The position numbers were made by a program, and so were the translations under genes. From Acholeplasma granularum ATCC 19168 (lineage in GTDB: Bacteria > Bacillota_I > Bacilli_A > Acholeplasmatales > Acholeplasmataceae), in contig NZ_JAFR01000013.1 of assembly GCF_000526235.1 (NCBI RefSeq), forward strand, positions 18,506-82,505: a stretch of 64,000 nucleotides of DNA. The letters run 5' to 3'. The notes beneath the pieces were generated by a model. It was not told the origin of the DNA, did no database searches, and saw nothing but the letters and a program-made list of their open reading frames with translations. The number at the start of each line of letters is the position of its first letter. Positions within the stretch are counted from its first letter, which is position 1. Shown here one piece after another: positions 46,632 to 56,004 of the stretch.

Positions 46632-46949
46632 ATGGCAACATCAAACACGTTTCACTTTGAAGGTGGAGAGTATCTTACAAAAATGGGGGTTGCATGGTTT
46701 GTTTCTTATAAATACCATCAAGTAATTGATAAGAATCATATGAATTGGAATAATGAAAAATACAGTTAATTGTCAATAACATCAAGAATCAATAATTTTG
46801 ATAGAACTAGCGAATATCATTATTTTTGGCTTACAAAAGTACTTGATATGCAACAATTAGATAAACATAAAAACTTTTGTGGCTTAGAATCATCAGAAAT
46901 AATTAAAATGGCAGCCACAATAATTGTTAAATTATTAGATAAAAAGTAA
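46632..46949 (+). pseudogene. Small gene interrupted by one in-frame TAA
   Basis: From the ATG at 46632 (behind AAAGGAG) 45 codons run to TAA at 46767-46769. The same frame then stays open for 59 more codons to TAA at 46947-46949. The joined frame would encode about 105 residues (MATSNTFHFEGGEYLTKMGV... then KVLDMQQLDKHKNFCGLES). Family not recognised. The single nonsense codon in an otherwise good frame points to recent decay. Confidence 0.5.
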
Positions 46950-46964
46950 ATATAAATAAATATC

Positions 46965-46995
46965 TTGACATTGACGCAGCGTAAAGGTTTATAAT
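46965..46995 (+). promoter_or_regulatory. MerR-type promoter with 19-bp spacer
   Basis: TTGACA at 46965-46970 and TATAAT at 46990-46995 are separated by 19 bp. This over-long spacer, with the GACGCAGCGT sequence between, is the known hallmark of promoters controlled by MerR-family activators. The regulator gene starts 19 bases downstream, so it probably controls itself. Confidence 0.85.
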
Positions 46996-47013
46996 AAAGC
47001 TGGTGGTGGTTAA

Positions 47014-47790
47014 ATGGCATATAAAATAAGTGAACTAGCCAAGCTAGCAGGCATTAGTTCAAGAACATTAAGATATTATGATGAAATAGGGTTACTAAAA
47101 GCTATACGTATTAAGGATTCTAATTACCGTGTTTATACAGATAAAGAAGTCAATAAGCTGCAGCATATCTTAATCCTTAAAACAATGGGGTTTGATTTAG
47201 AACGCATAGAAATCATGTTAAAAGATATCAATGAATCTAAACGTTTGAAAATGTTAGAAAATCATTTAAACTTATTACATAGTAAAAAGAATCAAATAGA
47301 GACTATTATTCATAATGTAGAGACAACCATCCGATCAATGAAAGGAGAAGTCACAATGAATGACAATGATAAGTTTGAAGGTTTAAAGGATCAAATGATT
47401 ACTGAAAATGAAACGAACTATAAAGATGAAGTTGTAAATCGCTGGGGTATTGATGCTTATGAAGCATCAAAGAAAGCATTTAAGAACTTTTCTAAGGGTG
47501 ACTTTGATGAGTTTAATAAATTAGCATCCAGTCTTATAGAAATACTTATTGTATTAAAGAATGATTCATCTCATAAAGAACTAAGAAAAAAAGCTTATGT
47601 TACCCACAAAGAATGGCTTACAAAGGCATGGAATGGTAAATATGATAGTGAGGCACATTTTAATTTAGTAGATATGTATGTAAATGATCCACGCTTTAAA
47701 AAGTATTATGATCAACATGGAGTAGGGCTTGCTGAATTACTTAAAGAAGTCGTACAAGAAGAAATAATTCTAAACATCAAACAAAAATAA
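47014..47790 (+). CDS. MerR-family regulator with TipAS-like effector domain
   Basis: 258 residues. Residues 1-70 are the MerR winged helix (KISELAKLAGISSRTLRYYDEIGLLKAIRI), followed by a dimerisation coiled coil (about 75-115). The C-terminal part (RWGIDAYEASKKAFKNFSKGDFDEFNK... YVNDPRFKKYYDQHGVGLAELLKEVV) matches the TipAS domain of TipA and Mta, which binds drug-like ligands. The upstream 19-bp-spacer promoter suggests autoactivation. No transporter gene lies immediately beside it. Confidence 0.92.
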   Translation: MAYKISELAKLAGISSRTLRYYDEIGLLKAIRIKDSNYRVYTDKEVNKLQHILILKTMGFDLERIEIMLKDINESKRLKMLENHLNLLHSKKNQIETIIHNVETTIRSMKGEVTMNDNDKFEGLKDQMITENETNYKDEVVNRWGIDAYEASKKAFKNFSKGDFDEFNKLASSLIEILIVLKNDSSHKELRKKAYVTHKEWLTKAWNGKYDSEAHFNLVDMYVNDPRFKKYYDQHGVGLAELLKEVVQEEIILNIKQK

Positions 47791-47850
47791 TGATACTGTT
47801 AACTAAATTTGAATAGATATTTAAATTTAGGTATAATGCAGATACTATAA

Positions 47851-47885
47851 GAAGAACCGTCTTTTTGAAAGGCGGTTCTTCTGTT
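47851..47885. terminator. Hairpin after the MerR-family gene
   Basis: AAGAACCGTCTTT and AAAGGCGGTTCTT form a 13-bp stem with one T-G pair. The sequence after it (CTGTTAT) is only moderately T-rich, so termination is likely but not certain. Confidence 0.55.
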
Positions 47886-47895
47886 ATAACAATCT

Positions 47896-48178
47896 TAGAC
47901 TAATTAAAAAGTTGTTCAAATACCTTTTCCACCTATTGTTTCTAATATGCTAATTCTTCCCATACCTGTAATGATGGGTTTTGCACGTTTTATTAATGTT
48001 TGAGTAGACTCAAGTGTTAAAGATTCCTGATGTGCATTTTCATTACTCCATACTTCATAAACATAAACTGTATTGGGTTCATCTTTAGAAGTGTTTACAA
48101 GATATATTTCACATTCTAAAAGATTTTTCATTGATGAAGCTGCTATAGTTAATAAAGATAATAGACTAATTAAAAAGT
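47896..48178. repeat. 17-bp direct repeats flanking a gene fragment
   Basis: TAGACTAATTAAAAAGT occurs identically at 47896-47912 and 48162-48178. The 249 bases between hold a minus-strand monooxygenase fragment. Confidence 0.9.
47916..48160 (-). pseudogene. Antibiotic-biosynthesis-monooxygenase (ABM, YgiN-like) domain fragment
   Basis: The minus-strand frame ending at 47916 contains LLECEIYLVNTSKDEPNTVYVYEVWSNENAHQESLTLEST, the second half of the ABM ferredoxin-like fold found in quinol monooxygenases. The expected N-terminal strand and helix are missing, replaced by sequence across the 17-bp repeat, and I see no start or ribosome-binding site. I take it as a truncated gene. An open frame on the other strand over the same bases is a shadow. 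Confidence 0.55.
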
Positions 48179-48321
48179 ATAAAAATGAAATTGTCATTAA
48201 ATGGGATGATAATACATATGTTTTTGGAAATGGAGTAAAATTTGGCTTAATGAATGGTGAGTCAAAAATATTAATTCCATCTGATTATACTAACCTTTTT
48301 ATTTATTACAACGTGTTTTAA
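48162..48321 (+). pseudogene. Possible C-terminal gene remnant beside the 17-bp repeat
   Basis: From the right-hand repeat a plus-strand frame of about 52 codons runs to TAA at 48319-48321 (KNEIVIKWDDNTYVFGNGVKFGL and further). Composition is protein-like, but there is no credible start. Joined to the left-hand repeat the frame reaches back a little further. Unrecognised. Confidence 0.3.
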
Positions 48322-48539
48322 TAAGTAGAGAATGAAAATAGATTTTTATAGTCTATTTTTAAAAAAACTTTAAATAAAAAAATGAGAAATATTTACACCT
48401 TAGTTTACTCACAGTAGGCTATGATATAATTAGTTGAATAAAGATAATATAAGTGAAAAAGGAATTTAATCAATAATAACCTCTAGTAGATAAAAAAATG
48501 CTAATTAGGGGTTTTTAAATACAAATAAGGAGTTATTAC
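48322..48539 (+). promoter_or_regulatory. Leader of the XRE-membrane protein gene with terminator-like hairpin
   Basis: TATAAT at 48425-48430 marks a likely promoter. Between it and the ATG at 48540, AACCTCTA (48478-48485) can pair with TAGGGGTT (48506-48513), followed by more T, resembling an intrinsic terminator or attenuator inside the leader. The ribosome-binding site AAGGAG follows. Confidence 0.45.
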
Positions 48540-49505
48540 ATGCAAGATAAATATAAAGAAAGAACAAGACAAGAAATTATACATGATAATTTCTTTTATT
48601 ATTTAGAAAAGTCAGGCAAAACAATGAGCGAATACGCTAAGGACAATAACTTAGATAGAACAACACTTTCTAAATGGAAATCACTTTCATCCAATATGAA
48701 TAATGAGCATATTTTTCAAGCTGCAAAATATTTTGGTGTTGTTGTTAATGATTTATATTATAACCAAAAGGAAAAGAAGAATTTAGAGGTTTTAACGGAT
48801 AATAACTATAAGACTGTACTTGCTCAACAATCGATAAAAATAAATAACTATAAAACATTATTTAATAAACCGTTAAATGCTATATTTGGCATTATGATGC
48901 TATTTATAGGTATTAGTTCATTCATTTATTTAGTGGTTAATTTATCCTATATATATTTATTATTTTACTTTGTATTTAGCATAGCTAGTAGCTATGTAAT
49001 TCATTCATATGGTATAAAGGAAAAAACGTATATTATCAACTATACCGACGATATATATTATTTGAGAAAAGATCACACAAATAAAAATAAATTTATGAAT
49101 ATAGGATTTATTATAATGAACATAATTATCACACTAATTAATGTTCTATTTATTGAATTAGATAATCAGTTTCAATTACTTATATCAGTATACGGGTTAG
49201 TTTTAATATTTGTTTTATTAATTAATATATTTTCGCTTATTAATTACCCATATAAATTTAAACTAACAACCAATGATAGTTTTGAAGGTTATAATATGAG
49301 TTTATATAGATTAATTAGTATACTCGTATTATTTGGTTTAACAATAAACTTATCATTAAACTTTAACATCGCATCAATTGTTTCTGTTTTACTTGGTAGT
49401 ATTCAAGTTATCCTTGTAGTAATTGATTACTATGTATTATCTAAACTATATAGTAAATATGAACTTGTATATAGTAAAGATCAAAAGGTAATTGAATATC
49501 TATAA
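48540..49505 (+). CDS. XRE-type helix-turn-helix protein with a membrane domain
   Basis: 321 residues. Residues 15-75 form a Cro/CI-like DNA-binding domain (SEYAKDNNLDRTTLSKWKSLSS). About six membrane helices occupy 115-315 (IFGIMMLFIGISSFIYLVV through IVSVLLGSIQVILVVIDYYVL). The combination suggests a membrane-tethered regulator; no ligand or target is visible. It has a clear AAGGAG site and a structured leader. It stands alone between decayed DNA and the NERD-domain gene. Confidence 0.8.
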   Translation: MQDKYKERTRQEIIHDNFFYYLEKSGKTMSEYAKDNNLDRTTLSKWKSLSSNMNNEHIFQAAKYFGVVVNDLYYNQKEKKNLEVLTDNNYKTVLAQQSIKINNYKTLFNKPLNAIFGIMMLFIGISSFIYLVVNLSYIYLLFYFVFSIASSYVIHSYGIKEKTYIINYTDDIYYLRKDHTNKNKFMNIGFIIMNIIITLINVLFIELDNQFQLLISVYGLVLIFVLLINIFSLINYPYKFKLTTNDSFEGYNMSLYRLISILVLFGLTINLSLNFNIASIVSVLLGSIQVILVVIDYYVLSKLYSKYELVYSKDQKVIEYL

Positions 49506-49679
49506 ATACGTGTGACAATCAATCACAATTCATATATTTTTGTTGAAAGAACTTCACACCCACTATGAATTAAAAAAATCTTCTGTAGAATAAAGATGAT
49601 TCAAGGGAACTTGCGTATAAATAATCTACTAGGGGATAAGTAAATTATTTAATAAAGGAAAATTTAGGAGGAACAAAAG

Positions 49680-50426
49680 ATGGCAAAGAAAAAGAAGGAT
49701 ACAGGATCTGCATTAGTAGAACTTATATTTATTTTTATAGTTTTTATCATAAGAACAATTATTAAGACACTGTTAATCATATTTGACTTCATTACAATAT
49801 ACACATCTGGCTTTAAAACAAAGTCAGGTAAAGGGTTCTTTAAAACTTACTTTGATAAAGGTAATTATGGAGAATTTAAGTTATACAAAAAAGCAACTAA
49901 AATATTTGGTAAAAAGTATGTATATACAAATCTTTATTTAGATAACGAAAATACAGAGTTTACAGAAGTTGATGTGGTTGCAATAGCTTCAGAAGGTCTT
50001 TATGTATTTGAAATGAAAAACTATGGCGGATATATTTATGGATCAGAAAGAGATGAAAACTGGACACAAGTATTCCACAGAAACTCAAAACATAAATTCT
50101 ACAATCCATTAAGACAAAATTATGCACACATTAAAGCTGTTGAAAAGTATTTAGAGGTTGAGAACCAAACAATTATTCCTGTAATTGTGTTTGGTAATTA
50201 TGCAAAACTAAATAAAATAGATGTAAGCCAAAAACATAATGTACTTAAGATTAATAATCTAAACACATTTATTCGTAAGTTTAGAAAACAAAATCCTAAA
50301 CTTGTCAATAATGAACAAAAACAATTATTTGCAGAAAAATTAATTCTAAAATCTAATATGAGCGAAGAAGTTAAACAAAAACATATTGAAGAAGTTAAAG
50401 CGCTTAAACTCTCAAAAGAAAACTAA
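49680..50426 (+). CDS. NERD-domain (nuclease-related) protein with N-terminal membrane segment
   Basis: 248 residues. One or two hydrophobic segments at 11-45 are followed by the NERD core: GNYGEFKLYKKATKIFG, NTEFTEVDVVAIASEGLYVFEMKNYGGYIYGSERDENWTQ, and FYNPLRQNYAHIKAVE. The D...ExK pattern (EVDVVAI, FEMKNY) is the nuclease-like active site of the family. The membrane anchor would place it at the inner face of the membrane. Function in the cell is unknown; GGAGG precedes the start. Confidence 0.88.
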   Translation: MAKKKKDTGSALVELIFIFIVFIIRTIIKTLLIIFDFITIYTSGFKTKSGKGFFKTYFDKGNYGEFKLYKKATKIFGKKYVYTNLYLDNENTEFTEVDVVAIASEGLYVFEMKNYGGYIYGSERDENWTQVFHRNSKHKFYNPLRQNYAHIKAVEKYLEVENQTIIPVIVFGNYAKLNKIDVSQKHNVLKINNLNTFIRKFRKQNPKLVNNEQKQLFAEKLILKSNMSEEVKQKHIEEVKALKLSKEN

Positions 50427-50562
50427 TAAAAAAGACATATTTGATTAGAAAGTAATCAGAGTTAGTTCGTTTAAAACGGACACTCATTGAAAAATTACCA
50501 CTACCCCGGTGATTAATATCACCATCATTTTTATATTCAGCTGTTAATAATATTGATAAAAT

Positions 50563-52158
50563 GGTTCTTATTCAATTAGGTTGAATTTGTATTAAAAAAA
50601 TAAGATCTTAATAAACTGAACTTACATCTCCCATACATGATTCTTTTCTTGTTTTTAATCTTATTTACTACACCTTCGGTCTTACCATTAGATTCATCAT
50701 ATATAATGGAATTTTTAACTGCCTCTATATCTAGTCTTGTTCCTCTAATAAACGATTTTAGGTTTGATAATTCTTTTATGTTATCATATTTATCTAACCA
50801 TTCATCAAGATGATTTGGTCTTTTTGAAAATAAAAGTATTCTAAATTCAAGTGAGATTTTTAGTATTAACTTAGCTAAAGTATTTTCTTTTATAAATTTC
50901 TTCATTAGGTTTAAATCTTCACTATCCAATCCTAAATCTGATAATCCTCTATCAAATAATAGATTAACTAATTTCTGTCTTTTTATTTTTGTTATTATGA
51001 TAGATTTGTCTTTTTCTTCAATATATTTTTTAATAAATTCTGCTAGGTTAGATCTATTACCCTTATAACCTAACTTTCTTAATTCTAAAACCATCACTGT
51101 TTTCTTGAGTCCCCGCTCATAAAGAGCTCTAACTTCTTTTTCATGGCCTTTTAGAAAACTATTCCTATTTCGTTTCAAATTAAGACTATATTCTCCCTTA
51201 ACATATTTACTTAATGTACGTCTATCTATATTATGAATCTTTGCAGTTTTACTGAAGTTTTTATTTTCATTATATGTCTTTAATATTTCAATAATTCTTT
51301 TTTCTTTGTTAGAAATCGGCTTGATTTCTCTAGATGTAGGTTGTTTTTGTTCCCTTTTGATGTTAATAATGAAATAATTAAAGTTTCTCTTTACATCATC
51401 ATTTAAAGCTTCAGCTAATCCTTTGATTAGATGAAATCTATCAGATATTTGTATAGCATTAGGTAACGCTTCGTTTATTGCTGCTCTATATGATTTTGAA
51501 CCATCTCTTGTAATGTATTTAATTGATTTAAACTGTTTCAGAAATTCTGCTACATCGCTTACTTCTCTAGAAAATATCATATCAATTGATTGACCTGTAT
51601 CTTGATTTATTAAAATCGTTCCATAAGTATATCTTTTTCTTATTGAAAAATCATCTATACCCGCTCTTACAATAGAAGTATCTATAGTTATTGATTTTTT
51701 TTTAGGATTCTTAGAATTGTAGAATCAGATACATCAGATACATCTCTTTTAATCGTTCTTTCAACTCCAATTGCGGACATTTCTTTTGTTAAATTTAAAA
51801 GTAAATTTTCTAGTCTCTTAGTCCTTCTACCTGTAAAACCAAGAAAATCAAACTTCTCTGCTATTGTTAGACTTTCATCTAGGCTTGGGTTGAAGTATTT
51901 TTTTGATATTAAATGTAATTCAACTTTCTTATCCCCATAAGGAATATCTTGGATAACTCGTACTTTTCTTGAATGCACTTTTAGATTATTCGAGTTTCTT
52001 GACTCACAAAAAATACTAATCTTATTCCCCTTAGTTTGATGTTTAATATAAATTAAATTGGGTGATAATTGATTTAGGAATTCCTGCATAATAAACCTCT
52101 TTTCTATGATTTATTATACCATAAAAAATACTTAAATCAACCTAATTGAATAAGAACC
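50563..52158 (-). mobile_element. ISL3-family insertion sequence with intact ends
   Basis: 22-bp perfect terminal inverted repeats (GGTTCTTATTCAATTAGG..., 50563-50584 and 52137-52158) bound 1596 bp. The flanks carry an 8-bp direct repeat GATAAAAT (50555-50562 and 52159-52166), the target-duplication size known for ISL3. The perfect repeats and duplication indicate a recent insertion. It encodes one transposase split by a frameshift. Confidence 0.93.
50576..52089 (-). CDS. ISL3-family transposase in two frames joined at a run of nine A
   Basis: The N-terminal frame (52089-51688, 133 residues) has DIPYGDKKVELHLISKKYF and FDFLGFTGRRTKRLE but lacks most zinc-finger cysteines of the family. The C-terminal frame contains the DDE domain with ITRDGSKSYRAAINEALPNAIQISDRFHLIKGLAEALN. 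At 51693-51685 the coding strand has A9; a -1 shift there joins the frames without loss. This fits either transcriptional slippage or -1 frameshifting producing active transposase, or simple inactivation. The stop codon lies inside the terminal repeat. Confidence 0.85.
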
Positions 52159-52188
52159 GATAAAATGTACAAAAATCACTCTTAAATA

Positions 52189-52299
52189 ATGTACATGACA
52201 CTAAGTGAGTTAATAAAACTATACGAGGATAGAATTCATTATTTGAGACTATCAGGAATAGATATTTCATTTGAAGAACTTATAGAACTTTACAAGTAA
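52189..52299 (+). CDS. Very small ORF or gene tail between the IS and a hairpin
   Basis: 36 codons (MYMTLSELIKLYEDRIHYLRL...) end just before a terminator-like hairpin GGCTCAA / TTGAGTC (52313-52338) followed by T-rich sequence. There is no ribosome-binding site. It could be the tail of a gene that lost its front, perhaps during rearrangement near the IS. The rest of 52159-52494 holds no ORF. Confidence 0.3.
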   Translation: MYMTLSELIKLYEDRIHYLRLSGIDISFEELIELYK

Positions 52300-52494
52300 T
52301 TTTAAGTGATTAGGCTCAAGTCAATATTGAATTGAGTCTCTTTATATTATAATATGTCTTAAACCAATCAACAGGATCTAATAGGCACTCAGGTGAATAT
52401 CCTATAAATTTAAAAATATGTTACAATGGAAATAATAGTCTAAATAAATAAAAAAAGATTCATAATATTCTCAAAAATAATAGGGGTGGGAATA

Positions 52495-53020
52495 ATGATA
52501 ATCTATGAAAGTAGTTTAGAAAAATTCATTGAAAATTGTAGTTTAAATGAAATATCTAAAGTTATTTTAAAAAATGCACCGATAAAAGGTTTTAATGTCA
52601 GTCCAAAGGAAATGAGTCCTTGGGAGAACTCATTACCTTTTATTGCAAGTGCATTAGACAATTCTGAAATTGATCCGTCTGTTAATGTTGCTATTGAATA
52701 TAATTTCAATGTAACTAAAAACAGAATGGATTTTTTAGTTTATGGTATAGATGAACAGGGAAAAGATAATGTAGTTATTATTGAATTAAAACAATAAACC
52801 TAACTATGTTTATACTTATGGTGGTGGTGGACTTGGTAATTATGAACATCCATCATACCAAGCATATAGATATCAAAGCATTCTCAAAGGATTTAATGCT
52901 TATATTCAAGATAATGATATAAAGATTGCTTCTTGTTCATATCTACATAACATGGATAATATTTATGATTTTATCATTAATGATTCAAAGGAGCAGAAAT
53001 GGGAATGTTTTCTTCAATAA
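52495..53020 (+). pseudogene. N-terminal nuclease-like domain of a DUF2075-type protein, frameshifted and truncated
   Basis: From the ATG at 52495 (behind GGGGTGGG) 100 codons run to TAA at 52795-52797 and end in RMDFLVYGIDEQGKDNVVIIELKQ, the D...ELK nuclease-like signature at the front of DUF2075 helicase proteins. The family sequence resumes in another frame (YGGGGLGNYEHPSYQAYRY, then ASCSYLHNMDN) and runs to TAA at 53018-53020. A small deletion caused the shift, and the ATPase half is missing. The tail overlaps the start of the helicase gene. Confidence 0.75.
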
Positions 53021-56004
53021 AAGAGTATTTTAGAAATAAGAAAATCAAAAAAGAACTATCTTCTTTTAAAAAGTTTTTATCTAAACTTGAAGAATCATTT
53101 TTGCATCTACAGTTGATTTCCAATCCTACTGATAAAGTGTCAGCATATCGTGAGAACATCAGCACGAAAGAAGAATACTCTGCTTTTGCAATCAAGTATG
53201 ATGAATTAACATCAAAAACAAAGACTCATAATGAAAGAGTTGATGAAATTAATCTAATCGTTGACTCATTTTCTTTTAGTAATAGTATTGCTCATTTTGA
53301 TTTAATTGATCCGAAAGACTTTGATGAACTAATTGATATCACTAAAGAGATAGCTAAATTCAAATCATACGAAAGTCGTCACAAGAGGTTTATTCAAGAA
53401 GTAAATGAATTGAATGAAAACAGAATTCAAATTGGTGAACAATTAGCCATTAAAAAAGAATGTTCCAAAATATATAATCATATCCTATCGCAAGATTCCT
53501 ATGTTGATAGGAAACAAGCATTGGAAATAAAGAGAATTTTAGAACAGGCAGAAAACAAATTAAAACAATACGTTAAATCGTATTTCGAAATTGAAGAGCT
53601 ACGAATTTATAACGAACATATTGAGACCCATAACGCAAATTATATTGATAGTCATATAAATGATGAGTTATTTGAGGATGTTTGCGGAAGAACACTCGGA
53701 ATAGACCAGAGGAAAGCTATACTCACTGATTCAATATCAAATCTAGTTATTGCGGGTGCAGGTTCAGGAAAAACACTAACTATTTGCGGTAAAGCAAAAT
53801 GGCTTTTGGAAGACCAAAAAGTACCCAAAGAAGACATAGTTTTTCTTTCATATTCAAAAGCATCTGCTGATGATCTTGAACGCAAATTAAGTAAGATAGA
53901 TGATAATCTGAATGTTTCAACGTTTCATAGTTTAGGATTGAAAATACTTGAAACCAAAGATAACAAAAAACAAAATGTTGAACCTAATTATGATGCTATC
54001 ATTGAACGTTTCTTTAGTGAAGAAATGTTGTCATCTCAAAACATTGACATATTAAGAAAAGTGCTTGAATTCTATGGGAAATTTGCTTTTACTTTGGATG
54101 AGAAAAAATACGAAACCAAAGGTGAGCATTTCGAAAAACTTAAAGAAGCTGATTTCCAGACATTGAAACAAATCTTAGTAAACTTATCGAACAACCAAGA
54201 AGAAAGAGAAACAATACTGAAAGAAAAGGTCAAGAGCTTTGAGGAAATGGCAATCGCTAATTTTTATTATCTCTACGGCATTAAATATAGATATGAAAAA
54301 CCATTTCCGATTGATACAACAACTCCTGATTACCGACAATATAATCCGGATTTTACATTAATTGAATATGATATTTTTCATGAGCATTTTGGAGTGGACA
54401 GAAATGGTGAATGTACTCAATATTCAAAAGAAGAAGCGGATATATATATTGAATCGATGACATGGAAAGAACAACTCCACAAACAACATAATACAAAATA
54501 CTTAAAGACTTACTCTTATGAATTCAAGGAAGAAACAATATTTGAAAAACTCGAAGAAAATCTTAAATCATTCGGAGTTGAATTAAAACCGATATCTGCT
54601 GATGAAGTGAGAAATGCCCTTGGATCAGTATACAAAAATAGAAACTTCAAGTCATTTATCAAATTAGTCAAATCATTTATTAACCTATACAAGTCAAGAT
54701 ATTCGAATAATTCCCATTTTGAAATACTGAAATCTGAAGAATTTGCAAATCCTTATGAGAAACAAAGATCATTGCTTTTTCTAGATATATGCAAAGAAAT
54801 ATACGATTACTATAAAAGTCAATTAGATGGGAAGACTGACTTTGATGATATGATACTTGAAGCAATTAAGATTATTCCAACTAGCAGCCAATTCAAATAC
54901 AAGTACATTATTGTAGATGAGTTCCAAGATATTTCTTACAGCCGAATGGAGTTATTAAGAACCTTGATTAGGCATGGAGATTCGAAGATATTTGCTGTCG
55001 GTGATGACTGGCAAAGTATCTATAGATTCGCAGGAAGCGATATTGGAATATTTATCAATTTTGATAATTATTTTGAGATGACTACAGAATGCAGATTAAT
55101 AAGTAATTTTAGGAATTCAAAAGAACTGCATCAAATCATTGAGCCTTTTATTACTGCTAATCCTGAGCAAAAGAAAAAGGATATTATATGTAGCAATCAA
55201 TTGACTAATCCAGTAAAAATCATCTACTATGAAACAAATAAAATATCTGCGTTAAATGCGGCATTATCAGAAATTCAAACAAAGAATCCAACAGCCAGTG
55301 TACTATTACTTGGAAGAAATAACTTTGATATTGAAGACTACCTGTCAAAAACGATTCAAATATGTAAAGATGGAAAAATTATACACTACGGATTCCCAAA
55401 CATAAACATCGCATTTAAAACAGTTCATCGCTCAAAAGGATTAGAAGAAGATTATGTAATTGTGATTAACAATGAAGATTCCAAAACAGGGTTTCCTAAT
55501 AAAATTGAAGATGATCCTATATTATCATTGGTTCTGAGTGATAAAAGTAGGTATGAGTATTCAGAAGAACGAAGGCTATTTTATGTAGCTTTAACCAGAA
55601 CCAGATCATATTGTTATCTCCTGGTTGATGCTAACAAAAAATCAATTTTCATTAAAGAGATTGAAGACAACTGCGAAATAACTAATCCTGAACTGGTAGA
55701 CGACAGTGAAGCCATTGCGTGTCCATACTGTAAAACCGGACATTTGGTTTTGAGAGGCAAATGGGGGAATCAATTTTATGGTTGTTCGAATTATCCTTAC
55801 TGTGAATACAGTCAGAAAAAGAGTGTGGTTTATGGTTCAAAAAGATGCCCAAGATGTGATCATTTTATTATTTGGAGAGATGGACATTGGGGCAAATTTC
55901 TAGGTTGTTCGAATTACCCCAGATGCAAACATACCATTAATCCCAAAGACTATGATTTTGAGAGATGGAAACCTAGTTTCGAAAAGTATAAAAAGAAGTC
56001 CTAA
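52999..56004 (+). CDS. UvrD/Rep-family helicase with embedded nuclease-like segment and C-terminal zinc ribbons
   Basis: 1001 residues behind AAAGGAG. A helical N-terminal region (1-235) precedes an SF1A helicase: Walker A AGAGSGKTLTI near 251, YIIVDEFQDISYSRMELL near 635, GDDWQSIYRFAGS, TVHRSKGLEEDYVIV and RRLFYVALTRTR. Between the lobes, YNPDFTLIEYDIFHEHFGVDR (near 450) resembles the nuclease-like insert of helicase-IV-type proteins. Residues about 907-985 form two topoisomerase-type zinc ribbons (CPYCKTG...GCSNYPYCEY, CPRCDHF...GCSNYPRCKH). Role in repair or defence is not decided by the sequence. Confidence 0.9.
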   Translation: MGMFSSIKEYFRNKKIKKELSSFKKFLSKLEESFLHLQLISNPTDKVSAYRENISTKEEYSAFAIKYDELTSKTKTHNERVDEINLIVDSFSFSNSIAHFDLIDPKDFDELIDITKEIAKFKSYESRHKRFIQEVNELNENRIQIGEQLAIKKECSKIYNHILSQDSYVDRKQALEIKRILEQAENKLKQYVKSYFEIEELRIYNEHIETHNANYIDSHINDELFEDVCGRTLGIDQRKAILTDSISNLVIAGAGSGKTLTICGKAKWLLEDQKVPKEDIVFLSYSKASADDLERKLSKIDDNLNVSTFHSLGLKILETKDNKKQNVEPNYDAIIERFFSEEMLSSQNIDILRKVLEFYGKFAFTLDEKKYETKGEHFEKLKEADFQTLKQILVNLSNNQEERETILKEKVKSFEEMAIANFYYLYGIKYRYEKPFPIDTTTPDYRQYNPDFTLIEYDIFHEHFGVDRNGECTQYSKEEADIYIESMTWKEQLHKQHNTKYLKTYSYEFKEETIFEKLEENLKSFGVELKPISADEVRNALGSVYKNRNFKSFIKLVKSFINLYKSRYSNNSHFEILKSEEFANPYEKQRSLLFLDICKEIYDYYKSQLDGKTDFDDMILEAIKIIPTSSQFKYKYIIVDEFQDISYSRMELLRTLIRHGDSKIFAVGDDWQSIYRFAGSDIGIFINFDNYFEMTTECRLISNFRNSKELHQIIEPFITANPEQKKKDIICSNQLTNPVKIIYYETNKISALNAALSEIQTKNPTASVLLLGRNNFDIEDYLSKTIQICKDGKIIHYGFPNINIAFKTVHRSKGLEEDYVIVINNEDSKTGFPNKIEDDPILSLVLSDKSRYEYSEERRLFYVALTRTRSYCYLLVDANKKSIFIKEIEDNCEITNPELVDDSEAIACPYCKTGHLVLRGKWGNQFYGCSNYPYCEYSQKKSVVYGSKRCPRCDHFIIWRDGHWGKFLGCSNYPRCKHTINPKDYDFERWKPSFEKYKKKS

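Noticed and set aside
48073..48321. Plus-strand ORF of 82 codons as a real gene
   Set aside because: Its first third is antisense to the recognisable monooxygenase fragment and it crosses the 17-bp repeat; only the tail after 48162 looks coding.
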